Shown here one piece after another: positions 1 to 6,556 of a stretch of 7,694 nt of DNA. Position 1 is the first letter of the stretch. Every line of letters starts with the position of its first letter. The DNA is from Candidatus Pullichristensenella stercoripullorum. GTDB taxonomy: Bacteria; Bacillota; Clostridia; Christensenellales; Aristaeellaceae. Both the position numbers and the translations under genes were made by a program. Location: NCBI GenBank assembly GCA_018712885.1, contig DVGE01000152.1, forward strand, positions 1 through 7,694, written 5' to 3'. The notes beneath the pieces are model-generated. The model did no database searches, was not told the origin of the DNA, and saw only the letters and a program-made list of their open reading frames with translations.

Positions 1-1749
1 GTCGAGTTGGTCGGTGGGCACGTAGAGTTTGTCCGAACCCTGATAGCGGATGTGCAGAAAATCACGGTAGGTGCCCTCCGAGGCGAGGCGCACCGTGCCC
101 ATGTACTGGCCGACGCCGTGGTTTTCGTGCACCACGTAGTCGCCGACGGCGAGGTCGGTAAACGCGGCCAGCTTTTCGCCGCTCTTTGCGCGCGAATGCG
201 CCTTCTGGCGGCCCATGCCGAAGATGTCCGTTTCGCAGACCACGGCAAGTTTTGCCGCGGGATAGAGGAAGCCGCGCGAGAGCGTGGCGGGCAATATCAC
301 CGCCTCGCCCTCCGGCAGCACCTCGGGCGGCTCGTCCGGCAGTTGCGCCTGTACCTTCTGCGCCGCCAGCGCCGATTGCAGGCGCTTTGCGCGCGCCACG
401 CCGCCGGCCAGCAGCGCCACGCGCCAGCCCTCGTTGAGCCACTTGTCCAGATCGCGCGCCAGTTCCGGGATGTTGCCCATGTACCCGGCGGCGTTGCGGC
501 CCTCGAACTGCAAAACGGTCTTGAATTTGAAGTCCGTCTCCGTGCGCAAAAAGGGATAGAGGGCCAGCACGCGGCGGCCGTCGGCGCGGGCGAGAGCCTC
601 GTCCCACGTCAAAAGCAGCTCGGCCTGTTTGGGCAGGGCTTCGTCGTGTTCGAGGGCGGCGGCGAAGTGTTCCTTAAATTCCAGCGCCCGGTTCTCGGCG
701 CGCTCGCGCAGGCGCGCGGGCTGGTCGAAGACGAGGATGGGGTCGTCCAGATAGTCGATGGCGGTGGCGGCAAAACCGGCCAGCACCGGCACGAGGCTGT
801 CCGCGCCGTCAAAGTCGTGTCCGGCTTCCAGCGCGGTCAGCGCGGTGTGGAAATTGCGGGTGAGGGCGCTGACTTCGGGGGCGCGGGCGCTCTCCCCTTC
901 CTCGCCGGTGAGTTTCAAAAAATCCTCGTAGGGGATGAGGTCGAACTCGCGCTCGAGGCGTTTTTGACGGCCCTCGCCGCGCAGCGCCCCGGCGCGATGG
1001 GAGAGCATCGCCTTCAGCGCGTGCGCCGCGCGCAGGTATCCCTCGCCGTCCAATAAGGTCTCCGAGGCGGGGTAGACGCGGACGCGCTCGAGGTGGGAAG
1101 TGGAGCGCTGGGTCATGACGTCGAAGGCGCGCAAAGAGTCCACCTCGTCGTCGAAAAACTCCAATCGCACGGCCTCGGGCATGCCCACGGGGTAGACGTC
1201 GAGTATGCCGCCGCGCAGGGCGCACTGGCCGCGCGCCTCCACCAGCGCTGTGCGCTCGTACCCGGCCTCGACGAGGCGGGCGACGAGCTCGGTCGGCTCC
1301 ACGCGCATGTCGGGCGTGATCTCAAGGACGTTCTGCAAAAAGCGCTCGCGGGGCATCTGGCGGCAGAGGAGCGTTTCGGCGCTCATCACCAGCGCCTTTG
1401 CTTCGCCCGTGGCCGCCGCGCCGAGCGCTTCAAGGCGGCGCATGGTCAGTTCGCGGCTGGAAGCCGCCGTGCGCAAAAAGGAGATGTCCCGCGCCGGCAA
1501 AAGCGCCGCGCCACCGCCCAGCAGGGCGTTGAGGTCTTCGCGCACGCGCTGGGCGGCGACCTCGTTGGAGGTCACAAGCAGGAGCGGCCTGCCCAGTTTG
1601 CGCGCCGCGGCCACGGTCAGATGCAGTTTTTGCGCGTCGTCCAGCCCGCAGGCCAGCGCGGCCCCCGGGCGGGAGAGGGCGTCCGTGAGGGCGCCAAATT
1701 CGCTTGTTGCCTCCAGCGGGGCAAAGAGACAGCTCAGGTCTTCGTACAT
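1..1749 (-). CDS. mfd: Transcription-repair coupling factor Mfd, N-terminal half (3' end off window)
   Basis: Mfd is a cytoplasmic DNA translocase that pushes stalled RNA polymerase off DNA and recruits UvrA to start transcription-coupled excision repair. The frame is open for 583 codons from ATG 1747-1749 to the left edge. Residues 1 to about 340 match the UvrB-homology module: a degenerate nucleotide-binding segment without GKT (about 30-72), then the UvrA-contacting strand with RGGILDVYP at 179-187. The RNA-polymerase-interacting (CarD-like) domain starts near 528 and shows GDYVVHENHGVGQY at 536-549 and LYVPTDQLD at 575-583. The RecG-like translocase and the C-terminal domain lie outside the window; the family is normally about 1150-1180 residues. 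An in-frame TGA two codons upstream fixes the start. GGAG at 1758-1761 lies 8 nt before the ATG, inside the end of the MATE gene, and the genes overlap by 16 nt, so coupled translation is likely. Identification is firm. Confidence 0.96.
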   Translation of the reverse strand, partial: MYEDLSCLFAPLEATSEFGALTDALSRPGAALACGLDDAQKLHLTVAAARKLGRPLLLVTSNEVAAQRVREDLNALLGGGAALLPARDISFLRTAASSRELTMRRLEALGAAATGEAKALVMSAETLLCRQMPRERFLQNVLEITPDMRVEPTELVARLVEAGYERTALVEARGQCALRGGILDVYPVGMPEAVRLEFFDDEVDSLRAFDVMTQRSTSHLERVRVYPASETLLDGEGYLRAAHALKAMLSHRAGALRGEGRQKRLEREFDLIPYEDFLKLTGEEGESARAPEVSALTRNFHTALTALEAGHDFDGADSLVPVLAGFAATAIDYLDDPILVFDQPARLRERAENRALEFKEHFAAALEHDEALPKQAELLLTWDEALARADGRRVLALYPFLRTETDFKFKTVLQFEGRNAAGYMGNIPELARDLDKWLNEGWRVALLAGGVARAKRLQSALAAQKVQAQLPDEPPEVLPEGEAVILPATLSRGFLYPAAKLAVVCETDIFGMGRQKAHSRAKSGEKLAAFTDLAVGDYVVHENHGVGQYMGTVRLASEGTYRDFLHIRYQGSDKLYVPTDQLD

Positions 1750-3116
1750 TCGTCAGTCTCCAGCGCGCGCACCGCCCGGGGGAACTGATGGGCGAACAGC
1801 AGCGCGGTCGTGGTCACGGCGAGGAAGTCGGCCACCGGCTCGGCGAGATACACGGCCATGGTCTTGTCCATGGGCAATACGGCGGGAAGGAGGTAGATGA
1901 GGGGGATGAGCAGCACGATCTTGCGCAGCACGGCGAGGAAGAGGGAGCTTTTGGCGTTGCCCAGGGCGATGAACGTCTGCTGGCAGGCCAGCTGCACGCC
2001 GAAGAGCACGCCCACGGCCATGTAGACGCGCAAGGCTTTGGCGGTAAAGTCGATGAGCGCTTCGTCGGTGCTGAACAGGGCGGCGAAGCCGTGCGGGAAG
2101 AGCATCACCGCCAGCCACAGCGCCCCGGCGTAGATCATGCAGGCGGCAAAGAGGGCGCGGAAGGAGGCGCGCACTCGCGATGCGTTCCTTGCGCCGTAGT
2201 TATAGCTGGTGATGGGCTGCGCGCCCTGCGTCAGGCCCTGCAAAGGCAGCATGGCAAACTGCATGACGCTGGCGAGGATGGTCATGGCGCTGACGGCCAG
2301 CGCCCCGCCGTAGAGGGCGAGCTGGCGGTTGAAGCAGACGTTGATGGCCGCTTCCGTGGCCTGCATGATGAACGGCGACACGCCCAGCGCCAGGCAGGGC
2401 AGGAGCAGTTTCGGCCTTGGGGCCATGAAGCGCAGTCTCAGCCGCAGCACCGTGCGCTTGCCGCAGAGAAACCAGATGACCCACGCCGCGGACACTGCCT
2501 GCGAGAGGATGGTGGCCAGCGCCGCGCCCTTTACGCCCATATCAAAGGTGAACATGAACAGGGGGTCCAGGCCGATATTGAGTACTGCGCCGATCAGTAC
2601 GGTGAGCATGCTGGTGCGGGAAAAGCCCTGCGCGGTGATGAAGGCGTTCATGCCCAGCGCCGCTTGCACGAACACCGTGCCGATGGCGTAGATGTTCATG
2701 TATTCAAGGGCGTAGGGCAGCGTCTCCGGCAGGGCGCCGAAGGTAAGGAGGATGGGTCTTTGGAAAATGAGCAGCGCGGCGGTGAGCACGGCGGCGAGAA
2801 AGAGCAAAAGCGTCATGCAGTTGCCCATCGTCCTTTCCGCGCTCTCCTGATCGCCCTGCCCCATGAAGATGGAGGCGCGCGGCGCGCCGCCCATGCTGGC
2901 CAGCGCGGCAAAGGCGCTCACCAGCAGGATCACGGGCATGCAGGCGCCCACGCCGGCCAGCGCCTCGGTGCCGATCCCCTCCAGGCGGCCGATGTACATG
3001 CGGTCGACGATGTTGTAGAGCATGTTGACCAGCTGCGCGGTCACGGCGGGCAGCGCCAGCTTGAGAAGCAGTTTCGAGGGTTTTTCCGTGGCCAGAAATT
3101 CGCTGTCGCGCTGCAT
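1734..3116 (-). CDS. MATE family multidrug/metabolite efflux transporter (MepA-like)
   Basis: This is a 460-residue inner-membrane protein of the multidrug and toxin extrusion family, which exports cationic or other small molecules by Na+ or H+ antiport. Length and hydrophobic pattern fit the usual 12 helices arranged as two pseudo-repeated bundles. Visible family motifs include NIVDRMYIG at 35-43 in helix 1, the GGAPRASI segment after helix 2 (76-83), NAFITAQGFSR at 157-167, NIGLDPLFMF at 180-189, and the second-half signature GLTQGAQPITSYNYGAR at 294-310. The pattern is closest to the MepA branch, judged by eye; the substrate cannot be told. The start is well supported by GGGAGGA about 8 nt upstream of the ATG, just after the pth stop. 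It is the middle gene of pth-MATE-mfd, 15 bp after pth and overlapping mfd by 16 nt. No separate promoter was seen. A MATE gene is not the usual resident between pth and mfd. Confidence 0.93.
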   Translation of the reverse strand: MQRDSEFLATEKPSKLLLKLALPAVTAQLVNMLYNIVDRMYIGRLEGIGTEALAGVGACMPVILLVSAFAALASMGGAPRASIFMGQGDQESAERTMGNCMTLLLFLAAVLTAALLIFQRPILLTFGALPETLPYALEYMNIYAIGTVFVQAALGMNAFITAQGFSRTSMLTVLIGAVLNIGLDPLFMFTFDMGVKGAALATILSQAVSAAWVIWFLCGKRTVLRLRLRFMAPRPKLLLPCLALGVSPFIMQATEAAINVCFNRQLALYGGALAVSAMTILASVMQFAMLPLQGLTQGAQPITSYNYGARNASRVRASFRALFAACMIYAGALWLAVMLFPHGFAALFSTDEALIDFTAKALRVYMAVGVLFGVQLACQQTFIALGNAKSSLFLAVLRKIVLLIPLIYLLPAVLPMDKTMAVYLAEPVADFLAVTTTALLFAHQFPRAVRALETDECTKT

Positions 3117-3131
3117 GGCTTGTTCCTCCCG

Positions 3132-3707
3132 TCAGCCGTTGTTGTATTCGGCGACGCGGGCGCGGGCTGCGTCGTTGCCGCCGGCGATGAGGCGCTCCAC
3201 GGTCTCGGCGGCGGCCACAAAAGCGTCGAACATGGTCTGGCGCTCGGCGGGGGTGCGATAGCCGGTGAGCACGTAGTCCTTGAGGTCCCAGCCCTCGGGC
3301 GGGCGGCCGATGCCCACGCGCAGGCGCGGGAAGTCGTCGCGGCCGAGGAGGTAGATGATGTTGCGCATGCCGTTGTGCGTACCCGCGGAGCCAGAGGGGC
3401 GGAAGCGCAGCTTGCCCTCGGGAAGGTCCACATCGTCAAAGCAGATGATGAGCTGGTCGCGCTCGGGCTTGTACCAGTTGACCAGCTGCACCACGCTCTC
3501 GCCGCTCAGATTCATATAGGTCTGCGGCAGCGCCAGCGCCACGCGCTGCCCGGCGATCGTGCCCTCCCCCACCACGGCCTTGCAGCGCAGGCGCGCGAGG
3601 GTGATATTGTTGCGCTGGGCGAGCACGTCCACGATGTCGAACCCGACATTATGGCGCGTATGCTCATACTTGCGGCCCGGATTGCCCAGCCCTACCACGA
3701 CGTACAT
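3132..3707 (-). CDS. pth: Peptidyl-tRNA hydrolase
   Basis: Pth cleaves the ester bond of peptidyl-tRNAs that drop off ribosomes, freeing tRNA for reuse; it is cytoplasmic and normally essential. The 191-residue length is typical of bacterial Pth. The N-terminal signature VVGLGNPGRKYEHTRHNVGF contains Asn9 and the catalytic His19. YMNLSG holds Asn66, FDDVDLPEG holds Asp91, and GTHNGMRNI holds Asn112; these correspond to Asn10, His20, Asn68, Asp93 and Asn114 of the E. coli enzyme. All active-site residues are therefore present. The ATG at 3705-3707 has a strong GGGGAGGAT ribosome binding site (3714-3722) about 6 nt upstream. It is the first gene of a leftward operon with the MATE transporter and mfd, under the promoter at 3740-3769. 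Proximity of pth to mfd is common in Bacillota (spoVC and mfd in Bacillus subtilis). Confidence 0.97.
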   Translation of the reverse strand: MYVVVGLGNPGRKYEHTRHNVGFDIVDVLAQRNNITLARLRCKAVVGEGTIAGQRVALALPQTYMNLSGESVVQLVNWYKPERDQLIICFDDVDLPEGKLRFRPSGSAGTHNGMRNIIYLLGRDDFPRLRVGIGRPPEGWDLKDYVLTGYRTPAERQTMFDAFVAAAETVERLIAGGNDAARARVAEYNNG

Positions 3708-3739
3708 GGCGACATCCTCCCCATTGTTCTTGAATCTCT

Positions 3740-3769
3740 ATTGTAGCGCGAAGAATGGCCTTTTGTCAA
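3740..3769 (-). promoter_or_regulatory. Sigma-A promoter of the pth-MATE-mfd operon
   Basis: On the minus strand a perfect -35 box TTGACA (3764-3769) is separated by 18 bp from a -10 box TACAAT (3740-3745, 5/6 match to TATAAT). Transcription would begin near 3733, giving a leader of about 25 nt that contains the pth ribosome binding site. It is the only good promoter found upstream of the three leftward genes, so it probably drives all of them. It stands back to back with the hydrolase promoter, the two -35 boxes being 42 bp apart. Confidence 0.85.
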
Positions 3770-3811
3770 GGCATAGGCGGAAGGCCGATCCGCAAAGGCG
3801 AGGGGACGCGC

Positions 3812-3840
3812 TTGCGTTCTTTCTCCATTGCTGTTATACT
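3812..3840 (+). promoter_or_regulatory. Sigma-A promoter (extended -10) of the secreted hydrolase gene
   Basis: TTGCGT (3812-3817) is followed by 17 bp and then TATACT (3835-3840). A TG at 3832-3833 makes this an extended -10 element (TGTTATACT). Transcription would begin near 3847, leaving a leader of about 70 nt that contains a small GC hairpin (GCCGC 3858-3862 pairing with GCGGC 3868-3872). The -35 box is only a partial match, which the extended -10 could offset. Confidence 0.7.
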
Positions 3841-3902
3841 GAGATCAAGCCTGGCCTGCCGCGCCCGGCGGCGCGCAGAGGCGCTGATGTGACCGCGAGA
3901 CT

Positions 3903-3918
3903 GGAGGTACAGAGATTG
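3903..3918 (+). promoter_or_regulatory. Ribosome binding site and TTG start of the hydrolase
   Basis: GGAGG (3903-3907) lies 8 nt before TTG 3916-3918, which opens directly onto Lys-Arg and a hydrophobic signal-peptide core. There is no in-frame ATG between the promoter and the mature protein start. The only nearby competitor is GTG 3889-3891, with a weaker AGAGG upstream, which would add nine residues before the basic n-region. An out-of-frame ATG at 3887 is followed at once by TGA. Confidence 0.75.
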
Positions 3919-4809
3919 AAACGGATCGTTCCCATCCTTTTGACCGCGCTGGTGTTGTGCGCCGCGCTGCCCATCGGGGCGCTGGCGGAGAACGGCGGAC
4001 AGGCCGCGCCCGCGATCAACGCCCCGATGCTCAACATCCTCGAAGAGCGGGAAGCGTACACCGTTTGCGAGCTTTCCTTTTTCCCCCGGAACGGCCTCAA
4101 CATTTACGCAGAGCTGTATCTTCCCAACGAGGGCGGCCCGGCCTACCCCACCGTCCTCCTCGCCCACGGCTTTGCCGGCACTTTGCGAAACATGGAGCCC
4201 TACGCGCAGGCGCTGGCGGAAAACGGCTTTGCTGCCTGTGTGTTCGACTTCTGCGGCGGTTCCAACGACAGCCGCAGCGACGGCGACACGCGGCAGATGT
4301 CCGTGCTGACCGAGGTGGGCGACATGGGCTTCGTGCTCGACAGCCTGCTCGCCAGCGATCTCGTGGACAAAGACCGCCTCTATTTGATGGGCGAGAGCCA
4401 GGGCGGGCTGGTCGCGGCGCTGCTGGCCGCGCAACGGGCGGAGGATGTGCGCGCCCTCGTGCTGCTCTATCCGGCGCTGGCGATCCCCGAGAACGCGCGG
4501 GCGCAGTACGCGGACGCGGCGAGCGTCCCCGAAACGGCGTATGTGTTCGGCACCGCGGTGGGCCGCGTCTACTATACGGACGTGCTGGAGCTGGACGCCT
4601 ACGCCGAGATCGCGGCGTTCACCGGGCCCGTGCTGCTCATCCACGGCAGCGCGGACATCATCGTGCCGCTTTCCTGCTCGCAGCGCGCGGCCGAGGTCTA
4701 CGCCGACGCCGAGCTGACCGTGCTCGACGGCGCGGGCCACGGCTTCTACGACGAAGCGTGCGCGAGCGCGGCGTCGGAAGTGGTCGCCTTCCTGCGCGAG
4801 GCGCGATAG
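3916..4809 (+). CDS. Secreted alpha/beta hydrolase (esterase/peptidase-like)
   Basis: This is a 297-residue serine hydrolase of the alpha/beta fold. Residues 1-24 form a Sec signal peptide: Lys-Arg, a hydrophobic core, then a signal peptidase I site Ala-Leu-Ala before Glu25. No lipobox Cys is placed for lipidation. The mature enzyme shows the oxyanion-loop HGFAG at 84-88, the nucleophile elbow GESQGG with Ser161, the acid Asp247 in HGSADIIVP, and His275 in GAGHGF, so the catalytic triad is complete. The FDFCGGSNDSRSDG segment (110-123) resembles clostridial esterases related to cinnamoyl/feruloyl esterases and dienelactone hydrolases. The actual substrate (ester, acylated sugar or peptide) cannot be read from sequence. 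It sits alone, divergent from the pth operon and convergent with the transglutaminase-like gene. The TTG start is chosen on its ribosome binding site and signal peptide. Confidence 0.9.
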   Translation: MKRIVPILLTALVLCAALPIGALAENGGQAAPAINAPMLNILEEREAYTVCELSFFPRNGLNIYAELYLPNEGGPAYPTVLLAHGFAGTLRNMEPYAQALAENGFAACVFDFCGGSNDSRSDGDTRQMSVLTEVGDMGFVLDSLLASDLVDKDRLYLMGESQGGLVAALLAAQRAEDVRALVLLYPALAIPENARAQYADAASVPETAYVFGTAVGRVYYTDVLELDAYAEIAAFTGPVLLIHGSADIIVPLSCSQRAAEVYADAELTVLDGAGHGFYDEACASAASEVVAFLREAR

Positions 4810-4831
4810 GGCAAAACAAAAGCCGGAAAAT

Positions 4832-4852
4832 GGCGAAAGGGACGCCTTCGCC
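4832..4852 (-). terminator. Possible secondary terminator hairpin
   Basis: GGCGAA (4832-4837) pairs with TTCGCC (4847-4852) around a 9-nt loop. Read on the minus strand, the stem is followed by ATTTT (4827-4831), so it could back up the main terminator for leftward transcription from the transglutaminase-like gene. On the plus strand there is no U-tract. The stem is short and the call is tentative. Confidence 0.35.
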
Positions 4853-4868
4853 CACAGCCAGGGATGCA

Positions 4869-4904
4869 AAAATCGCCGCTGATCTTACAGATCGGGGCGA
4901 TTTT
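4869..4904. terminator. Bidirectional rho-independent terminator between convergent genes
   Basis: AAAATCGCC (4869-4877) pairs with GGCGATTTT (4896-4904), and GATC (4881-4884) pairs with GATC (4890-4893) around loop TTACA, with a small internal bulge (GCT/GG). The A-run and T-run flank the GC stem, so U-tracts form in both directions; the leftward transcript ends in five U (4868-4872). It sits 59 bp after the hydrolase stop and about 100 bp after the stop of the leftward transglutaminase-like gene, where a shared terminator is expected. Confidence 0.8.
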
Positions 4905-5007
4905 CGCGTTCATGGGCTTTGGCGACACACGCCTCCAAATTTGAAGCAGCGTCCGCTCCATGCGCCCGTGCGCCGGCCCTTCTCGCTTTTATTGTCCGTT
5001 TGCCGCC

Positions 5008-6144
5008 CTAGACGGGGAGAAAGTGCACAAAGAGGATCGTATCTTCGTCCGTCTGCCAATGCCAGACCGTCCAAGTGGCGTAGACCCCCTGACGCTGCGC
5101 GGCGCTTTGCAGGACGGCGTTGAAGGCGTCGGGATCGGCGTATTGGCCCAGGAGGATGCACTGCCATTGGGCATAGCCGGCCGCGGCCTGCGCGAGCGCA
5201 GCTTCGGCGGCGGCGTCCAGGCTGGTGAGGCAGCCGCCGAAGCCGGGCCGGCCATTGTAGTACCAGAGGTCGGGGTCGGTATCGTTGCAGATGCGCTCGT
5301 CGCAGGCGGGCGGCCACCAGTTCCAGCTGTCTGCGGGCACGCGGTCCCAGCCGATGTTGAAGCTGCGGTACTGCACCTGCGGGGCGCTTTCGTCGGCGTT
5401 GTCGAAGTCGCCGTCGGTCACGTCCACCATGTAGAGCCGGCCATTGAGCTCAATGGTGTTCCAGATGTGCTGGCCCTCGTCGTGATCGGCGTACCAGCCG
5501 GAGAGGAAGCCGACCTTCAGCCCGCAAAGCGTGCCCAGAAGATAAAACATGCGCGCGTAGGCCTGACAGTTGCCCACGCCCTCCAGCATGGCGCTGGGCA
5601 CAGTGACGACGCGGCTGAACTCCGCGGAAGTCGTGTCCGGGTAGTTGCGATAGGTCACGTTGCGGCAGATGAGGTCGTAGATGGCCTTTTCCAGCGAGAG
5701 CGCGTCGCTGTACGTCGCGCGCAGCTGCGTCGCGGCCTCCACCGCCATGGCCAGGCACTGCTGTTCCTCGGTAGAGAGCCCGGAAAGGTCGCCGCTTCGA
5801 TAGGCGTCCACCATGCGCACCGCGTCGCAGTACTCGATCGAGATGCGCACGTCGGCGCTGCGGTCTTCGTGCCTGTCCACCTGCACGCCGATGAGCCCGG
5901 CCATGGCCATGGTGTCCTCCAGCGCCTCGCGCACCTCGTCGGTCTCCCAACGGGCGCAGGCGTCTTCGTCGAGGAACAGCGCGATCTCCGTTTCGCGCGC
6001 GTCCATGCAGGCCCGCAGGTAGTCGCAGGCGTCGTAGATATTGTTGAAAGACGGCGCTTCCGCCGGCGCGCCCGCGCAAAAGAGCGGCGCGAGCAATGTC
6101 AGCGTCAGCAGCAGGACAAGCGCGCGCCAAGCCGTCCGGCGCAT
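5008..6144 (-). CDS. Secreted transglutaminase-like (papain-fold) protein
   Basis: This is a 378-residue protein with a Sec signal peptide: Arg-Arg, a hydrophobic core at 8-22, and a likely cleavage after Ala-Pro-Ala at 28. The Cys at 23 lies in PLFC, not a proper lipobox, so I read it as secreted and not as a lipoprotein. The C-terminal half carries a transglutaminase-like core with the Cys-His-Asp triad: Cys193 in GVGNCQAYA, His226 in GQHIWN, and Asp241 in LYMVDVTDGD. Bacterial members of this superfamily are often cell-surface proteases or amidases, not crosslinkers; the substrate here is unknown. Residues 30-180 (helical, acidic) and the Trp-rich tail after about 255 match nothing I recognise. 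The start ATG 6142-6144 has a GGGAGGGGG ribosome binding site (6152-6160) in front. It is a single-gene unit with its own promoter and shares the terminator with the hydrolase. Confidence 0.88.
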   Translation of the reverse strand: MRRTAWRALVLLLTLTLLAPLFCAGAPAEAPSFNNIYDACDYLRACMDARETEIALFLDEDACARWETDEVREALEDTMAMAGLIGVQVDRHEDRSADVRISIEYCDAVRMVDAYRSGDLSGLSTEEQQCLAMAVEAATQLRATYSDALSLEKAIYDLICRNVTYRNYPDTTSAEFSRVVTVPSAMLEGVGNCQAYARMFYLLGTLCGLKVGFLSGWYADHDEGQHIWNTIELNGRLYMVDVTDGDFDNADESAPQVQYRSFNIGWDRVPADSWNWWPPACDERICNDTDPDLWYYNGRPGFGGCLTSLDAAAEAALAQAAAGYAQWQCILLGQYADPDAFNAVLQSAAQRQGVYATWTVWHWQTDEDTILFVHFLPV

Positions 6145-6209
6145 AAAACGTCCCCCTCCCGCATAGGCGGCCGGCGCTGCCAGTGGCCATGCCGCCGCCC
6201 GTTTTTTCC

Positions 6210-6238
6210 ATTATACCACGAACCGCGCGCCGCGCCAA
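6210..6238 (-). promoter_or_regulatory. Extended -10 promoter of the transglutaminase-like gene
   Basis: On the minus strand, TTGGCG (6233-6238) precedes a perfect TATAAT (6210-6215) by 17 bp, and TG at 6217-6218 gives TGGTATAAT. Transcription would begin near 6203, giving a leader of about 58 nt that contains the strong ribosome binding site. The 12 bases TGGTATAATGGA are identical to those in the DUF89 gene promoter. An 8-bp palindrome GGCATGCC (6239-6246) lies immediately upstream of the -35 box. Confidence 0.8.
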
Positions 6239-6311
6239 GGCATGCCATGCCAAAGCCGCGGGGAAAGGCGAGACCGCCGCGCGCCCCGGGGAAGGCCCGA
6301 TGGCGGCGCCG

Positions 6312-6331
6312 CGTTTCCCCATGGGGAGACG
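6312..6331. repeat. 20-bp near-perfect palindrome, possible operator
   Basis: The inverted repeat is centred on CCCCATGGGG, with outer arms CGTTT and AGACG; nine of ten pairs are Watson-Crick and one (6315/6328) is T-G. There is no loop and no T-tract, so a dimeric-regulator binding site fits better than a terminator. It lies about 70 bp upstream of the small Cys-rich gene (6401) and about 75 bp upstream of the -35 box of the leftward promoter. Its function is inferred only. Confidence 0.4.
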
Positions 6332-6400
6332 GGCACGCGCGCCGCCTTTCGCGAATAAACCGTAAAGGAACGGTCAATGCTCGCTGCGGGGGGTGAGAAA

Positions 6401-6556
6401 ATGACGTGCGACTTCTGCCGGCGGCGCTTTGGCGAGGGCGAGGCGCTGTTTTGCCTCTGCCCGGCCTGCGCAAGGCAGCTTGCGGCCCTGTCGCCCCGGC
6501 GCGCGGAGTACATATGGTTCGTCGCCGCCGTGCGGCGGGCGCTGTTCGGGCGCTGA
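6401..6556 (+). CDS. Small CxxC-CxxC protein, probable sigma-G inhibitor Gin (CsfB-like)
   Basis: This is a 51-residue protein with CDFC (3-6) and CLCPAC (18-23), giving a C-x2-C...C-x2-C zinc-binding pattern plus an extra Cys18. A basic, aromatic tail follows: SPRRAEYIWFVAAVRRALF. That architecture (short zinc knuckle followed by an aromatic Y-x-W/Y-F/Y-V helix) matches my recollection of the Gin/CsfB family, which in spore formers binds sigma-G and sigma-E to prevent early or misplaced activity. The zinc knuckle alone would also fit the N-terminus of ComF-type proteins, but no phosphoribosyltransferase domain follows. The start is ATG 6401, 7 nt after GGGGG in GGGGGGTGA, a near-perfect Shine-Dalgarno. 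ATG 6377, with AAAGGA at 6364-6369, is in frame and would add eight residues (MLAAGGEK). No clear sigma-A promoter was seen upstream. It meets the DUF89 gene tail to tail with 10 bp between stops. That it is a gene is likely; Gin is moderately likely. Confidence 0.62.
   Translation: MTCDFCRRRFGEGEALFCLCPACARQLAALSPRRAEYIWFVAAVRRALFGR

Noticed and set aside
7..1056. 349-codon plus-strand open frame opposite mfd
   Set aside because: It lies wholly antisense to the Mfd UvrB-homology and RID regions, which are unmistakable; its composition is that of a shadow frame and it has no ribosome binding site.
1704..3746. 680-codon plus-strand open frame opposite the MATE and pth genes
   Set aside because: Its product is a low-complexity run rich in Gly, His, Glu, Gln and Arg with no domain. 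The opposite strand carries full MATE and Pth motifs. It is an antisense frame kept open by GC-rich third positions.
3766..4869. 367-codon minus-strand frame opposite the hydrolase
   Set aside because: It crosses the divergent promoters and the terminator and is Arg/His/Gly-rich; the plus-strand hydrolase has a signal peptide and complete triad.
4746..4961. 71-codon minus-strand frame in the intergenic region after the hydrolase
   Set aside because: It runs through the bidirectional terminator and into the hydrolase 3' end on the opposite strand; no convincing ribosome binding site or domain.
6352..6380. Possible sigma-F promoter (GAATA at 6352-6356 with a -10-like stretch near 6372) before the Gin-like gene
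   Set aside because: The -10 match is poor and would place the start of transcription at or beyond one candidate start codon; too weak to annotate.
4960..6396. 478-codon plus-strand frame opposite the transglutaminase-like gene
   Set aside because: The minus strand has a signal peptide, catalytic triad, ribosome binding site and promoter. The plus frame has none of these and ends in Arg/Pro-rich low-complexity sequence.
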